NCBI RefSeq assembly: GCF_001629735.1 | Contig: NZ_CP015224.1 | Location: forward strand, 1,178,001-1,242,000 | DNA: 64,000 nt | Source: Lysinibacillus sphaericus | Lineage (GTDB): Bacteria > Bacillota > Bacilli > Bacillales_A > Planococcaceae | Direction of reading: 5' to 3' | In this document: one piece after another, positions 43,714 to 53,095 of the stretch | How the letters are laid out: every line of letters starts with the position of its first letter | Position numbering within the stretch: the stretch's first letter is position 1 | Program-made: the position numbers and the translations under genes | The notes under the pieces: model-generated | The model's database searches: none | Seen by the model: the letters and a program-made list of their open reading frames with translations, nothing else | Told to the model about the DNA's origin: nothing

Positions 43714-44262
43714 TTGGAGATAAAATCAATGTTAGTAAATCGTGCTAAAAAAGGCGATTCCGAGGCATTTCAAATCCTAATACATGAAGAAAAAGAAAAA
43801 ATGTACAGAATGGCTTATATGTATATGCGAAATGAAGATGATGCGCTTGAAGTGTTTCAAGAAAGCCTATATAAAGCTTTAAATGCAATTAATACATTGA
43901 AAAATGACGGTTATTTTTCAACGTGGTTAATGAGAATTTTAATTAACACAGCTATTGCAACTTTAAAGAAGAAACAAAAGCTTGTTTCGATTAATATGGA
44001 AATCTTTGATCAGATTGAGGATACAGAGCATTCTGGAACTGAGGAACATCTTGATCTTCTTCAAGCAATGGACGATATTGAGGAAAAGTATAAAACGGTC
44101 TTGCTACTGCGTTTTTATCAAGATTATACAGTTAAGCAAATTGCAGCGTTTCTTGATTGTCCCGAGGGTACTGTGAAGACAAATATTCGTCGTGGATTAG
44201 ATCTATTAAAAACAAAATTAAAGGGGGTTTATTGCGATGACAGACAAAATTCCATCGTTTAA
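43714..44262 (+). CDS. ECF-type sigma-70 family sigma factor
   Basis: 182 residues starting at TTG with AGGAGG upstream. Region 2 includes MYRMAYMYMRNEDDALEVFQ (promoter melting and -10 recognition), and region 4 is DFYQ-type YKTVLLLRFYQDYTVKQIAA followed by FLDCPEGTVKTNIRRGLDLL. Overlaps the downstream DUF4179 gene by 26 nt, so the two are coupled as sigma and probable anti-sigma. Confidence 0.92.
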   Translation: MEIKSMLVNRAKKGDSEAFQILIHEEKEKMYRMAYMYMRNEDDALEVFQESLYKALNAINTLKNDGYFSTWLMRILINTAIATLKKKQKLVSINMEIFDQIEDTEHSGTEEHLDLLQAMDDIEEKYKTVLLLRFYQDYTVKQIAAFLDCPEGTVKTNIRRGLDLLKTKLKGVYCDDRQNSIV

Positions 44263-45298
44263 AGAAGGAATTGATAATATTCACGTTCCACTCGATAAAT
44301 TGGATACAATTATTTCAAAAACGATTCATGAGAACGTTCAAAGGGGAAAAAAGTCTTTGAGAATTAAGATTGTATATAGCTTAAGTTCAGTTGCCGTAGC
44401 ATCTATTCTGTTTATTAGTTCCACAACTTTCTCTCCTGTTATGGCTAATATCGTTTCAAAAATACCAATAATTGGTGCTGTATTTAGTGATTCTGGAGAT
44501 CCTGGTTTAGAGAAAGTTAATGAGCAAGGATTAACAAATTTAATAGCTGATACCAAAAATACAGGAGGAACATCAATTACACTTGATGAAGTTTTCTATG
44601 ATGGGACACGTTTTACTATTGGATTTTCAATCACATCAGAGAAAGTTATTGAAGAATCCTATTTATCATCCGGGCCTGAAATCAAAATTAATGGACAAGC
44701 TTTTTCTAATGCCAGTACTTATAGTGAAACAAAAATATCACCTACACATCGAACAGGAATCATTAACATTGACTCTCTAGATGATTTGTCTGAAGCGTTT
44801 ACTCTAGGTGTAAACTTTACGGGTGTTGACGGTAAGCAGTGGGATTTCTCTACTCCTGTTAGCATGAAAACAGAAGTAGAATATGTAACTATTAATCACA
44901 GTCAAACTGTAAAAGACATTAATTTAACAGTTTCTAATTTAGAAATAAGTGCAGCCGGATTACGTTTTAACTTTAATGCAGACACAGAAAAAATAAATTA
45001 TTTAACTAATGGGTACCTAGATTTCAAAGTGATTGATGATAAAGGAAACGAACTTATATCACATTCGGGTGGTAGTCAAATTCAAAATGTCGATGCAAAG
45101 GAAGAATTAACAGGTAGTCTACTAATAGACCCAATCACAGATAATGCTAAAACATTGACAGTTATACCATATGTTAATTTCCACCAAGGAGGAACTAGTG
45201 TGGAAGTTGACCTTAAAGGCAATGAAACAAAAACAAATATTCAACCTTTTAATGAAACGGACATTAAATTTAAAAGCTTTACAGTAACTCTACCTTAG
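44237..45298 (+). CDS. DUF4179 domain-containing membrane protein, probable anti-sigma factor
   Basis: 353 residues. A short cytoplasmic N-terminus (1-48) that would bind the sigma factor, one membrane helix (VYSLSSVAVASILFISSTTF), then the DUF4179 domain outside the cell (NIVSKIPIIGAVFSDSGDPG onward) and a beta-rich C-terminal domain. Genes of this type are regularly next to ECF sigma factors. Anti-sigma function is inferred from topology and coupling. Confidence 0.82.
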   Translation: MTDKIPSFKEGIDNIHVPLDKLDTIISKTIHENVQRGKKSLRIKIVYSLSSVAVASILFISSTTFSPVMANIVSKIPIIGAVFSDSGDPGLEKVNEQGLTNLIADTKNTGGTSITLDEVFYDGTRFTIGFSITSEKVIEESYLSSGPEIKINGQAFSNASTYSETKISPTHRTGIINIDSLDDLSEAFTLGVNFTGVDGKQWDFSTPVSMKTEVEYVTINHSQTVKDINLTVSNLEISAAGLRFNFNADTEKINYLTNGYLDFKVIDDKGNELISHSGGSQIQNVDAKEELTGSLLIDPITDNAKTLTVIPYVNFHQGGTSVEVDLKGNETKTNIQPFNETDIKFKSFTVTLP

Positions 45299-45447
45299 AA
45301 GGTAAATATTTTTCGATTATTACTAACGAGATGCGTTGATCCTAGCAAGGGTCAGCGCTTATTTCCACTTTAGTTATAGGAGAAGCCCTTGAAGTTTAAG
45401 GGTTTACTGAAGTGAATAGCTATATGTTTGGTGAGCTAATAGATATG

Positions 45448-45545
45448 ATATCTTCAACAATCGGGCGCGTTTATTTAGGAACGCATCTTTTTCTTTTAAA
45501 GGGCCAGATAGTTGAGGAACATTTTCAATAAAATTGAATATTATT
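45448..45545 (+). repeat. GGGCGC-type hairpin repeat, long form
   Basis: TTCAACAATCGGGCGCGTTT-ATTTA-GGAACGCATCTTTTT then GGGCCAGATAGTTGAGGAAC. The similarity with the copy at 47301 continues for a further 30 nt (TTTTCAATA.AATTGAA.ATTA). The rest of gap 45299-45696 shows no gene. Confidence 0.75.
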
Positions 45546-45696
45546 GTTGAATTAAAGAGTAATAGATTGAGAAGTTTCTCACTTTAATTAACGGTGCAGT
45601 TTAGTTGAACAAACTAATTGAAAGAAATGAATTGACCTCGGTTAAAAAAGTTTTGTTAAAATTAGAATGTTTTATAAAATTTTTCGTGATTTAAAA

Positions 45697-46359
45697 CTAT
45701 TCAAAACGTACATTTTCTGAGATTTCTTTAACCTTGTCCCAATCTAAAATTTGAATTTCTTTTTCTTCTCGTTTTATAATCTCTTTCTCTGTCCAGTCCT
45801 TAAGTATTCTATTTAGATGTCTTTTTGTAGTACCAATCAATGAGGCAACATCATCCAAAGAATTTGTTTTTATATATTGATTTACATGTGAAGGGAATTC
45901 AACCGAGCATAAATAAGCAGCTAGACGTACGCTTACTGGAGAGAGTGCATTTACTTTTGATGAAATTGTGCAAGTTAAAAGCTTATAGGCTAGCTCTTTC
46001 AACAATAGTTGATTAAATTTACTATCAAATTTTAAATTTGTTTCATACACTTCTATAGGAATAAATAATACTTCACACGGCTCTGTTGCAATACAGTTTG
46101 ATGCAACTAAGCAATCTGCAAAGATTTCGATATCGCCCATAATCGCTGGTTGTTGACAGTAGCGTAGGAGTAATTCTTTTCCAGTCACTTCTAAGCTAGA
46201 CACCATATATCTACCTGAAAGTAAAAAATATAGGCCATCTATCTTGTCCCCTGCTTTTAAAATAATCTCATTTGGTTGAAAAGTACGTACAGAAATGGAC
46301 GATATTAGTTCTTTTGATAAAGTGTAGTCATATATAGATCGAAATAGATTTTGACTCAT
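45697..46359 (-). CDS. Crp/Fnr family transcriptional regulator
   Basis: 220 residues. Cyclic-nucleotide-binding-like beta barrel (residues 20-120: IILKAGDKIDGLYFLLSGRY) and C-terminal helix-turn-helix SLDDVASLIGTTKRHLNRIL. No Cys cluster for an iron-sulfur centre, and the cAMP-binding RxS signature is not evident; similar to YeiL-type proteins. Divergent from the HAD gene at 46448. Confidence 0.85.
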   Translation of the reverse strand: MSQNLFRSIYDYTLSKELISSISVRTFQPNEIILKAGDKIDGLYFLLSGRYMVSSLEVTGKELLLRYCQQPAIMGDIEIFADCLVASNCIATEPCEVLFIPIEVYETNLKFDSKFNQLLLKELAYKLLTCTISSKVNALSPVSVRLAAYLCSVEFPSHVNQYIKTNSLDDVASLIGTTKRHLNRILKDWTEKEIIKREEKEIQILDWDKVKEISENVRFE

Positions 46360-46447
46360 TTTTTCCTCCGGGACATCTGTCCTTTATTGTTTGTTTTTGT
46401 TTATTTTAATATAGGTATAGTCAATTAATAAAGAGGTAGGGATTCAA

Positions 46448-47230
46448 ATGAACTTTGTATTCGATTTAGATGGAACACTTTGTTTTAATGGCAAGAGTAT
46501 TGATAAAGAAATAATTGATGCACTTCAAGAATTAAAGTTTGCAGGGCATCAAGTGATTTTCGCTTCAGCTAGACCGATTCGTGATTTATTACCTGTTATA
46601 CCTAGTAGCTTCCATAAAGGTCTATTAGTTGGAGGAAATGGTACATTTACTTATGATCATGGGCATATTCAAGTGATAAATTTCGAACAACAAATATTAG
46701 ACAAACTCATTGAACTCATTCATCTACATCAATTAGAATTTTTAGCAGATGGTCAGTGGAATTACGCCTTTTCAGGTAATGTTGTACATCCTATTTATCA
46801 AAATATCGATAAAACTAATTCAACGAACATTCCTTTGGAACAATTACTGCCAGTTTGCAAATTAGTTTTATTCCAACCGAATGAGGAAGTATTAGAAGCT
46901 CTTCAAGTAATTCCTGTATCAGTTACACACTATAAAACAGAGCATGCCCTCGACATTAGTCCTCTAGGTATTAATAAAGTTAGAGGACTTCATATGTTGA
47001 ATATTCAACAGTTTATTGCTTTTGGAAACGATAGTAACGATCAATGCTTGTTTGAATATGCAGTTCATAGTGTATGCGTAGGCAATAATGAAGTTAAACG
47101 TTATGCGAAAGAAAACATTGAAAGAGCAGATGTAGCAGGAAAAATTCGAGAATTAATTGGAAAGTATTATCTAGATGAAAGAGATACAGATACATCTAAA
47201 CTTGTTAATAAATTAAAAAGCTTTAAATAA
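46448..47230 (+). CDS. HAD-IIB (Cof-type) phosphatase
   Basis: 260 residues. Motif I DLDGTLCF at residues 6-13, motif II Ser of VIFASARPI, a C2B cap in the middle, and motif IV QFIAFGNDSNDQCLFEYA. Typical sugar-phosphate or cofactor phosphatase; substrate unknown. GGTAGG precedes the ATG. Confidence 0.88.
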   Translation: MNFVFDLDGTLCFNGKSIDKEIIDALQELKFAGHQVIFASARPIRDLLPVIPSSFHKGLLVGGNGTFTYDHGHIQVINFEQQILDKLIELIHLHQLEFLADGQWNYAFSGNVVHPIYQNIDKTNSTNIPLEQLLPVCKLVLFQPNEEVLEALQVIPVSVTHYKTEHALDISPLGINKVRGLHMLNIQQFIAFGNDSNDQCLFEYAVHSVCVGNNEVKRYAKENIERADVAGKIRELIGKYYLDERDTDTSKLVNKLKSFK

Positions 47231-47300
47231 GGTTTAAACTTTGTAAATAAAGAAAAACTTCGCAGGGGCTTTACTTACAAGCAAAAGACTAATCACTGAC

Positions 47301-47405
47301 TTGATATTCAGCAATCGGGCGCTTTTATTTAGGAACACGTCTTTTTCTTTTAAAGGGCCAGATTGGTCAGGAACGTTTTCAATACAATTGAAGATTAATA
47401 CTAAA
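47301..47405 (+). repeat. GGGCGC-type hairpin repeat, long form
   Basis: TTCAGCAATCGGGCGCTTTT-ATTTA-GGAACACGTCTTTTT then GGGCCAGATTGGTCAGGAAC; extended match to the copy at 45448. Confidence 0.75.
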
Positions 47406-47527
47406 ATATAGGGTCAAAATTGTGAAGATTTGTTCGTCTACATTTTTATTTAGAAATCAGTAATCTTGAAAGATTAATATATTTAAGGATATTGTAGATA
47501 TAATAAATCTCTAATAGAGGTGTTAAC

Positions 47528-47707
47528 ATGAAGTTTTAAAAAGCGACTAATTATGCTTTACACACCATGCATTCTCTCGTTACTGCTTCTTCGATTGAGC
47601 CTATAGGTGTCCAGCAACTGGTAGAATCCCAAGGTGTTTCAACAACTTATCTGTCCAAAATTTTAACCAATCTCGTAAAAGCAGGAATGATTGAATCAAT
47701 TTCCTGA
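47528..47707 (+). pseudogene. Rrf2 family regulator, nonsense and truncated
   Basis: ATG AAG TTT TAA: a stop at codon 4, then the frame continues ATNYALHTMHSLVTASSIEP, GVQQLVESQGVSTTYLSKIL and TNLVKAGMIESIS before TGA. This is the winged-helix half of Rrf2 regulators (MKFSKATNYALH... expected). The C-terminal half with the Cys cluster is missing. Confidence 0.75.
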
Positions 47708-47812
47708 TATCTCGACTGTATAGAAAAGATGTAGCTGTAGAGACAGCAAAACGAATGGAGTATGAAATTAAGTTGTAATTTTCCACTAACTAATGAAAGA
47801 AGGATGATACTA

Positions 47813-48244
47813 ATGATATTAGTGAGTTCTTGTTTAGCAGGATTACAGGTAAGATATAACGGTACGCATAGTTTAGATCTTAAGATCAGTAAACTAATAG
47901 AAGAGAATAAGCCAATACCTGTATGCCCGGAATTGCTTGATGGATTTTCAACCCTCAGAGAACCTGCTGAAATAATAGGCGGTAACGGGGATGATGTATT
48001 AGATGGGAAAGCTAAAGTAGTCGAGAAGTCAGGAGGAGACGTTACGGAATTATACTTAAAAGGAGCTTACACTACTTTAAAAAAGTCTAAAGATGTTAAC
48101 GCAACAGTAGTTGTTCTTAAGGAGTATAGTCCATCCTGCGGAAATTCAATGATTTATAAGGGTGAATTTATAGGGGAGAAAATTGCTGGGAATGGAGTTA
48201 CAACTGCTATATTAAAAAGAAACAGTTTACAAATAATTTCATAA
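47813..48244 (+). CDS. DUF523 domain-containing protein
   Basis: 143 residues of the DUF523 (YbbK-like) family: ILVSSCLAGLQVRYNG at the start, KPIPVCPELLDGFSTLREPA, and VVLKEYSPSCGNSMIY with the conserved SPSCG. Three conserved Cys suggest metal or Fe-S binding; function unknown. AGAAGGATG precedes the chosen ATG. Confidence 0.88.
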   Translation: MILVSSCLAGLQVRYNGTHSLDLKISKLIEENKPIPVCPELLDGFSTLREPAEIIGGNGDDVLDGKAKVVEKSGGDVTELYLKGAYTTLKKSKDVNATVVVLKEYSPSCGNSMIYKGEFIGEKIAGNGVTTAILKRNSLQIIS

Positions 48245-48409
48245 GAACAATTTGCGGTAATTTCGATAAGATAATATAATATATATTCAATTGTATTCCA
48301 TAATAAGGATTTGCTGTTATTAATGTAAAATTCTGATTTGTACAAGTATAAAAGATGTTGTAGCTTTCCAAATGAGTCATTCATTTTGGCATTCAAAGGA
48401 GGAGTTTTT

Positions 48410-48937
48410 TTGGAATTTAGCACTGAAAGATTAAATATTAGACCTTTTAAGAGTAAGGACTTACATGATGTATTTAACATTTACAGTAACGATGATACAT
48501 GTAAGTATCTCTTGCATGATAAGTGGACACATGAAAATATGCAGGAAAATTTTAATGAAAAGCTAGAAAATAGTGCACTCACAAAGGAAACAATTTTAAG
48601 TTTGGCAGTAGTAGTGAACCATTCTAAAGTAATTGGTGATTTATCTGTATGGGATACAGATATGAAGGATACTGTTGAAATTGGTTATAGCTTTTCTCCC
48701 GAAGCTTCAGGAAAGGGTTATGCAACGGAAGCTGTGAGTAGTTTAGTCAAAAAGTTATTTGATGAAATTAATGTGCATCGTATACAAGCTAACCTTGATG
48801 CGAGAAATGAAGCATCACAAAAATTATGTGAACGTATAGGTATGAGAAAAGAAGCCCATTTCATTCAGGATTTTTGGAATAAAGGTGAATGGACAGATAG
48901 TATTACGTATGGAATGTTGCTTTCAGATTTAAATTAA
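48410..48937 (+). CDS. GNAT family N-acetyltransferase (RimJ/RimL type)
   Basis: 175 residues from a TTG start with AAAGGAGG upstream. FSTERLNIRPFKSKDLHDVF at the N-terminus, EIGYSFSPEASGKGYATEAV as the acetyl-CoA loop, and IQANLDARNEASQKLCERIG as motif B: the pattern of Acetyltransf_3 proteins that modify protein N-termini or small molecules. Confidence 0.9.
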   Translation: MEFSTERLNIRPFKSKDLHDVFNIYSNDDTCKYLLHDKWTHENMQENFNEKLENSALTKETILSLAVVVNHSKVIGDLSVWDTDMKDTVEIGYSFSPEASGKGYATEAVSSLVKKLFDEINVHRIQANLDARNEASQKLCERIGMRKEAHFIQDFWNKGEWTDSITYGMLLSDLN

Positions 48938-49041
48938 AATTACTTATTTATTATCTTTTAGACTGTGTCGGTAGTTCTTCTAACTCGAACAATTTTAAGT
49001 GCTGTTCCTCAAAGAATACCAGCTAATATCAGTTCACCGAT

Positions 49042-49110
49042 CTTCCGCAAACGGGCGCAATTCCTATAAAAGGAGTTGTGTCTTTTTAGTTAACCTTTAA
49101 AAGTGGTTTA
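49042..49110 (+). repeat. GGGCGC-type hairpin repeat, variant stem
   Basis: CGCAAACGGGCGCAATTCC-TATAAAA-GGAGTTGTGTCTTTTT. The stem bases differ from most copies yet still pair. It lies about 25 nt before the group II intron. Confidence 0.65.
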
Positions 49111-49830
49111 GCATACTTGAAAGAAAATGTTCAGTGTGCGAAACGTTTCCCTATAAATGTATATACATGAAATGGGAGGGCTGTCACTACAGTCACAACT
49201 GATTAACCAAAATTCGGAATGAAAGCCGTCATGTTGAGCTGAAACGAATTATCTGATACTCCTACATGCATGAAATGGTAATAGACAAGACATGTATGAA
49301 GCTAGGTGAAGTCGGCTGAAAAGTACCTAAGTCGCTAAGAAAGGATATGGTTCTCGATAGGTCGGGATGCTACAAAATGTCTATGGTGAGAATGCCCTTC
49401 AGGGCTGACAAACTTGCGAATGTAAGGGTCTAGACAATTACTATGATTGAAAAACATAGTCTGGTTTATTCAGAGTTAAACACCGAAAAGTAAGATTGCT
49501 GAATATGAACTTCGGGATATTCGACAAGGAGAATATAGTTTAACAGGCTTATAGCAAGCACCTAAGGATATATATGGAAAGCTAGGTTAATCGGAACGTT
49601 GTAAGCAAGGAACATCCATTTAACGACTATTATCGGGATGGTGGACATAAGGTATATGCCGAAATTTCTTTATCCTTGTGAAAGTAGGGGTACAGTACCA
49701 ATGAAGCGAGTAACGACCGCAGAGGGATAACCCCAAGTCTTGTTCTTTGAAAACTAAATCAACTAAATGAAACTCACAAGGTCGAGTAAGATGATGGGAC
49801 TTTTCTTATGAAAGGGGTAACACACCATCG

Positions 49831-51636
49831 GTGAGTACAACACTACGACATGCAGAATATTATGATATGCAAAGTATATTTGACGACCTTTACGAAAGAA
49901 GTAAGAATAATGCAACTAAAGGTTTAAATTTATACGAACATATCATATCTAAAAATAATATTCTACTAGCTTATCGGAATATTAAGGCTAACACAGGTTC
50001 AAAAACTGCTGGTACAGATGGTATCACCATAGAGCAATATAAAATAGAAGATGTAGAAACATTTGTGGACGAAATAAGAGCAACATTAAAGAACTACAAA
50101 CCTCAAACGGTCAGAAGGGTAGAGATACCAAAACCAAATGGGAAAACTAGACCACTAGGGATTCCGACCATGAGAGATAGACTTATACAACAAATGTTTA
50201 AACAAATACTAGAACCAATCTGTGAAGCTAGATTTTACAACCATTCATATGGTTTTAGACCAAATAGGTCAACTCATCATGCAATGGGGAGATGCCAATT
50301 CCTTGCTAATATTGCATTAAATCAACATGTAGTAGACATAGATATACAAGGCTTCTTTGATAATGTCAGTCACTCAAAACTGCTGAAACAAATGTACAGT
50401 ATAGGAATTTGTGACAAAAGGGTATTAAGTGTAGTATCAAAAATGCTAAAAGCCCCTATAAAAGGTATAGGTATCCCAACCAAAGGAACTCCGCAAGGAG
50501 GGATTCTCTCACCTCTTCTATCCAATATTGTATTGAACGATTTGGATTGGTGGATAAGCAATCAATGGGAAAACATGAAAACTAAATTCAACTATAAAGA
50601 AAGAAAAAACAAAGTTTTAATGATAAAGAGAACAACCACCTTAAAGGAAATGTATATCGTGAGATATGCAGATGACTTTAAGATATTTACAAAGTCCCAT
50701 AAAAACGCCATTAAACTTTATCACGCAGTTAAGGGCTACCTCAAGAATCACTTAAATCTTGACATATCTAACGAAAAATCGAAGATTACAAACTTGCGTA
50801 AAAGAGCATCCGAATTTCTCGGATTCTCACTCAAAGTAATCAAAAAAGGAAAGAGATATGTAGCCAATACACACGTTATGGATGATAAAGTGAAAACAAT
50901 TCTGCAAAAAGCCAGAAAGTTAATTCATGAAATCAAAAAAAATCCGACAGCTAAAATGGCTATGAATTATAACGCATATGTTCTTGGAATCAAAAACTAC
51001 TACAAGATAGCAACGCATGTGAACACTGACTTCTCTGAAATAGCCTATCGGCTTTCTCGAACTTTATACAATCGACTCAAATCTATTGGGAATTACGGGA
51101 TACCTATTAAACCCTCAGAAACATATAAAAGGTTTAACAAAAATAATTTCAAGACATTTGAAATAGAAAATATTCACCTTTTCCCCATAGCGGATATAAA
51201 AACTGTGAACAGTACAAATTTTAGTCAAGATTTATGCAACTATACGAAAGAAGGAAGACTAAAGCTACATAAACAGCTAAAGAACGATGTAGCTATTGAA
51301 ATAAACAGACTATTAAAAACAATCTCCTATAACGATAACCTTGAGTACGCTGATAATCGAATTTCAAGATACTCCATGCAATCAGGGAAATGTGCGATAA
51401 CAGGAGACTTCTTAGTAGCAGAAGAAGTCCATTGTCATCACAGAATCCCTCGCTATATGGGAGGTTCAGATGAATTCAAGAATCTCGTAATAGTGCATAG
51501 TAATGTTCACAAATTAATCCATGCTACAGAAACAGAAACGATTGAACGATATAAGAGCCTTCTCCAATTGGATGGTAAACAATTGGAGAAATTAAACCAA
51601 TTTCGTAAGAAATGTAATTTAGTTGCTTTAGTCTAA
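49831..51636 (+). CDS. ltrA: Group II intron reverse transcriptase/maturase with HNH endonuclease
   Basis: 601 residues, GTG start. Reverse transcriptase domain with RT motifs KTAGTDGITIEQYK, RRVEIPKPNGKTRPLGIPT, YGFRPNRSTHHAM, the catalytic YADD at about residues 279-282, and the maturase X domain after residue 350. The C-terminal zinc-type HNH endonuclease (about 525-580) contains CAITG, CHHRIPRYMGG and NLVIVHSNVHKLIH. All parts appear intact, so the intron may still splice and move. Confidence 0.95.
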   Translation: MSTTLRHAEYYDMQSIFDDLYERSKNNATKGLNLYEHIISKNNILLAYRNIKANTGSKTAGTDGITIEQYKIEDVETFVDEIRATLKNYKPQTVRRVEIPKPNGKTRPLGIPTMRDRLIQQMFKQILEPICEARFYNHSYGFRPNRSTHHAMGRCQFLANIALNQHVVDIDIQGFFDNVSHSKLLKQMYSIGICDKRVLSVVSKMLKAPIKGIGIPTKGTPQGGILSPLLSNIVLNDLDWWISNQWENMKTKFNYKERKNKVLMIKRTTTLKEMYIVRYADDFKIFTKSHKNAIKLYHAVKGYLKNHLNLDISNEKSKITNLRKRASEFLGFSLKVIKKGKRYVANTHVMDDKVKTILQKARKLIHEIKKNPTAKMAMNYNAYVLGIKNYYKIATHVNTDFSEIAYRLSRTLYNRLKSIGNYGIPIKPSETYKRFNKNNFKTFEIENIHLFPIADIKTVNSTNFSQDLCNYTKEGRLKLHKQLKNDVAIEINRLLKTISYNDNLEYADNRISRYSMQSGKCAITGDFLVAEEVHCHHRIPRYMGGSDEFKNLVIVHSNVHKLIHATETETIERYKSLLQLDGKQLEKLNQFRKKCNLVALV

Positions 51637-51650
51637 AAGGATAAGATGGA

Positions 51651-51684
51651 ACGCCTAATGCGGTGAAAGCTGCACGTTGGGTGT
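51651..51684 (+). ncRNA. Group II intron domain V
   Basis: Exactly 34 nt, from ACGCC through the GAAA tetraloop to GGGTGT. The catalytic triad position (nt 2-4) reads CGC instead of the more common AGC and pairs with GUG, keeping the G-U wobble. A CGC triad is also found in the Oceanobacillus iheyensis intron. Confidence 0.8.
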
Positions 51685-51796
51685 GGAGCAGGGGAAAAGA
51701 TGGAGATAACTTCAAAGTTTTACCTATTGCTATAAAAAAGTAACCAAAAAGAATAAATCTCTAAGGTTACTTGAAACGTAAATAATATGTTTCAAC

Positions 51797-52288
51797 TTAA
51801 TTTTTTAATACTAAGTTATTTTGAGAAGTTTTTATAAACTTATTAAATAAAAAACGTACAATTGGTCCCATAATAATAATTTGCAAAGGCAATGCTACAA
51901 TAAAATTCCTACAAAACACAGAAAGGAATTCTTTGATAATCGAATTGGAATACAATCCATTGTGAAAATAACTTGTTATCAAACCATAAATAGACATAAA
52001 AAAAGCCATTCCAATAACCATGCATGTAGATATTGTTAGAATCTTAAATAGAACATTTGAAGTATTTGCTGTTAATTTGAAAGCTATTTTTTTAGCTATA
52101 GGTCCCACTAGGTACAAGTCAAGAATGATAGCAACAATAAAACCTATTAAAAAATCAGTAATTCCACCTAAGAAAGAAATTTGTCCAAATGTATCATTAA
52201 GGTAGAAGTTATAAAGGGTCATAAAAAGTACCATTCCAAAACACATTATTAAACCAAAATATAGACTTTCTTTTCTAGTAGTTGGCAT
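51797..52288 (-). CDS. DUF2798 domain-containing membrane protein
   Basis: 163 residues with four hydrophobic helices in two similar halves, the DUF2798 repeat layout; each half ends in a P-I-(A/V)-[KR] motif (LVGPIAKKIAFKL, IMGPIVRFLFNKF). Function unknown. GGAGTG precedes the ATG. Confidence 0.82.
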   Translation of the reverse strand: MPTTRKESLYFGLIMCFGMVLFMTLYNFYLNDTFGQISFLGGITDFLIGFIVAIILDLYLVGPIAKKIAFKLTANTSNVLFKILTISTCMVIGMAFFMSIYGLITSYFHNGLYSNSIIKEFLSVFCRNFIVALPLQIIIMGPIVRFLFNKFIKTSQNNLVLKN

Positions 52289-52421
52289 ACGTCAACACTC
52301 CTTTCGTTACTTGAGTAAGTATATAAATTTTATAAATACTTAGTAAGTGACAATTCTGTGAAGGTTTTGGTGGGAATTATAAATATATATTACTGCACAA
52401 TATGAGGGCATCATGCAATAG

Positions 52422-52500
52422 TTTGTTCAATAATAGGGCGCTTTTCTGAAATAAGGAAAGCGTGTTTCATCATGGAAAAGGCCGGATTGTTGAATAAAGA
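52422..52500 (+). repeat. GGGCGC-type hairpin repeat
   Basis: TTCAATAATAGGGCGCTTTT, C-TGAAATAA-GGAAAGCGTG, then GGCCGGATTGTTGAATAA. This copy shows the terminal inverted repeat best: TTCAATAAT at the left against ATTGTTGAA at the right. The rest of gap 52289-52666 shows no gene. Confidence 0.78.
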
Positions 52501-52666
52501 AGAAGTTTTTTAGGGGTGTTTTGTTAAAGTTTTTATTTATTCGAATTAAAGATATAACAAATTTTTATAGTGAGCTTACTTTATATTCTTGTGATAATAT
52601 TGCATTGTAATTTACTATAAAGTATTCATATTGATAGGGTATTCTTATTAAAAGGGGAGTGGGATT

Positions 52667-53035
52667 GTGAGAGAAACCTGTGTTCCGACTGGCGTAGAAC
52701 TAAAAAACACTGGTTTTGGATATACGTTATCCTTAATAGGTGGTAAGTATAAAATGATTATTTTGTATTGGTTGTCTGAAAATAAGGTTATGAGGTTCAA
52801 TGAGCTGAAGCGATGTATTGAGACTATTCCCTTTAAAACACTAAGTGTTATGTTAAAATAGCTTGAGGAAGATGGTCTTATTATACGCAAAGAATTTCCC
52901 CAAATACCTCCAAAAGTTGAATATTCATTATCTGAACGTGGTTGTTCACTTATTCCATTGTTAGATATGATGTGCGATTGGGGAGAGAAAAATAATTTTC
53001 AAGCTCTAGAATGTAACAAAATAGACATAGTGTAA
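52667..53035 (+). pseudogene. HxlR family regulator with amber codon
   Basis: GTG start with GGGG upstream. The winged-helix protein reads YTLSLIGGKYKMIILYWLSE, RFNELKRCIETIPFKTLSVM, L-K, then TAG at codon 65, and continues LEEDGLIIRKEFPQIPPKVE and YSLSERGCSLIPLLDMMCDW to the natural stop at 53035 (122 residues). Relatives have Gln or Glu at the TAG. Everything else is intact, including the first Cys of MRETC that senses electrophiles in some HxlR proteins. It converges with the oxidoreductase gene it probably controlled. Confidence 0.85.
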
Positions 53036-53040
53036 AAAGG

Positions 53041-53075
53041 AAGTACCTTCTTGTTTAGGAGGTACTTCTTATTTT
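53041..53075. terminator. Bidirectional terminator
   Basis: AAGTACCT / AGGTACTT stem between the convergent HxlR and oxidoreductase genes, with T-rich flank on the plus strand. Confidence 0.75.
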
Positions 53076-53095
53076 AACTTTTATAAAAGTTCCAT

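Larger units (their letters stand above)
49136..51733 (+). mobile_element. Group II intron with encoded maturase
   Basis: The 5' boundary is a GUGCG-like start at 49134-49140 (GTGTGCG). About 690 nt of structured, non-coding sequence (domains I-III) precede the maturase gene; a 34-nt domain V at 51651-51684 and a domain VI-like hairpin up to about 51733 follow it. A candidate EBS1 (TGAAC, 49507-49511) is complementary to GTTCA, the last exon bases. Boundaries are estimates of a few nt. Confidence 0.85.
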
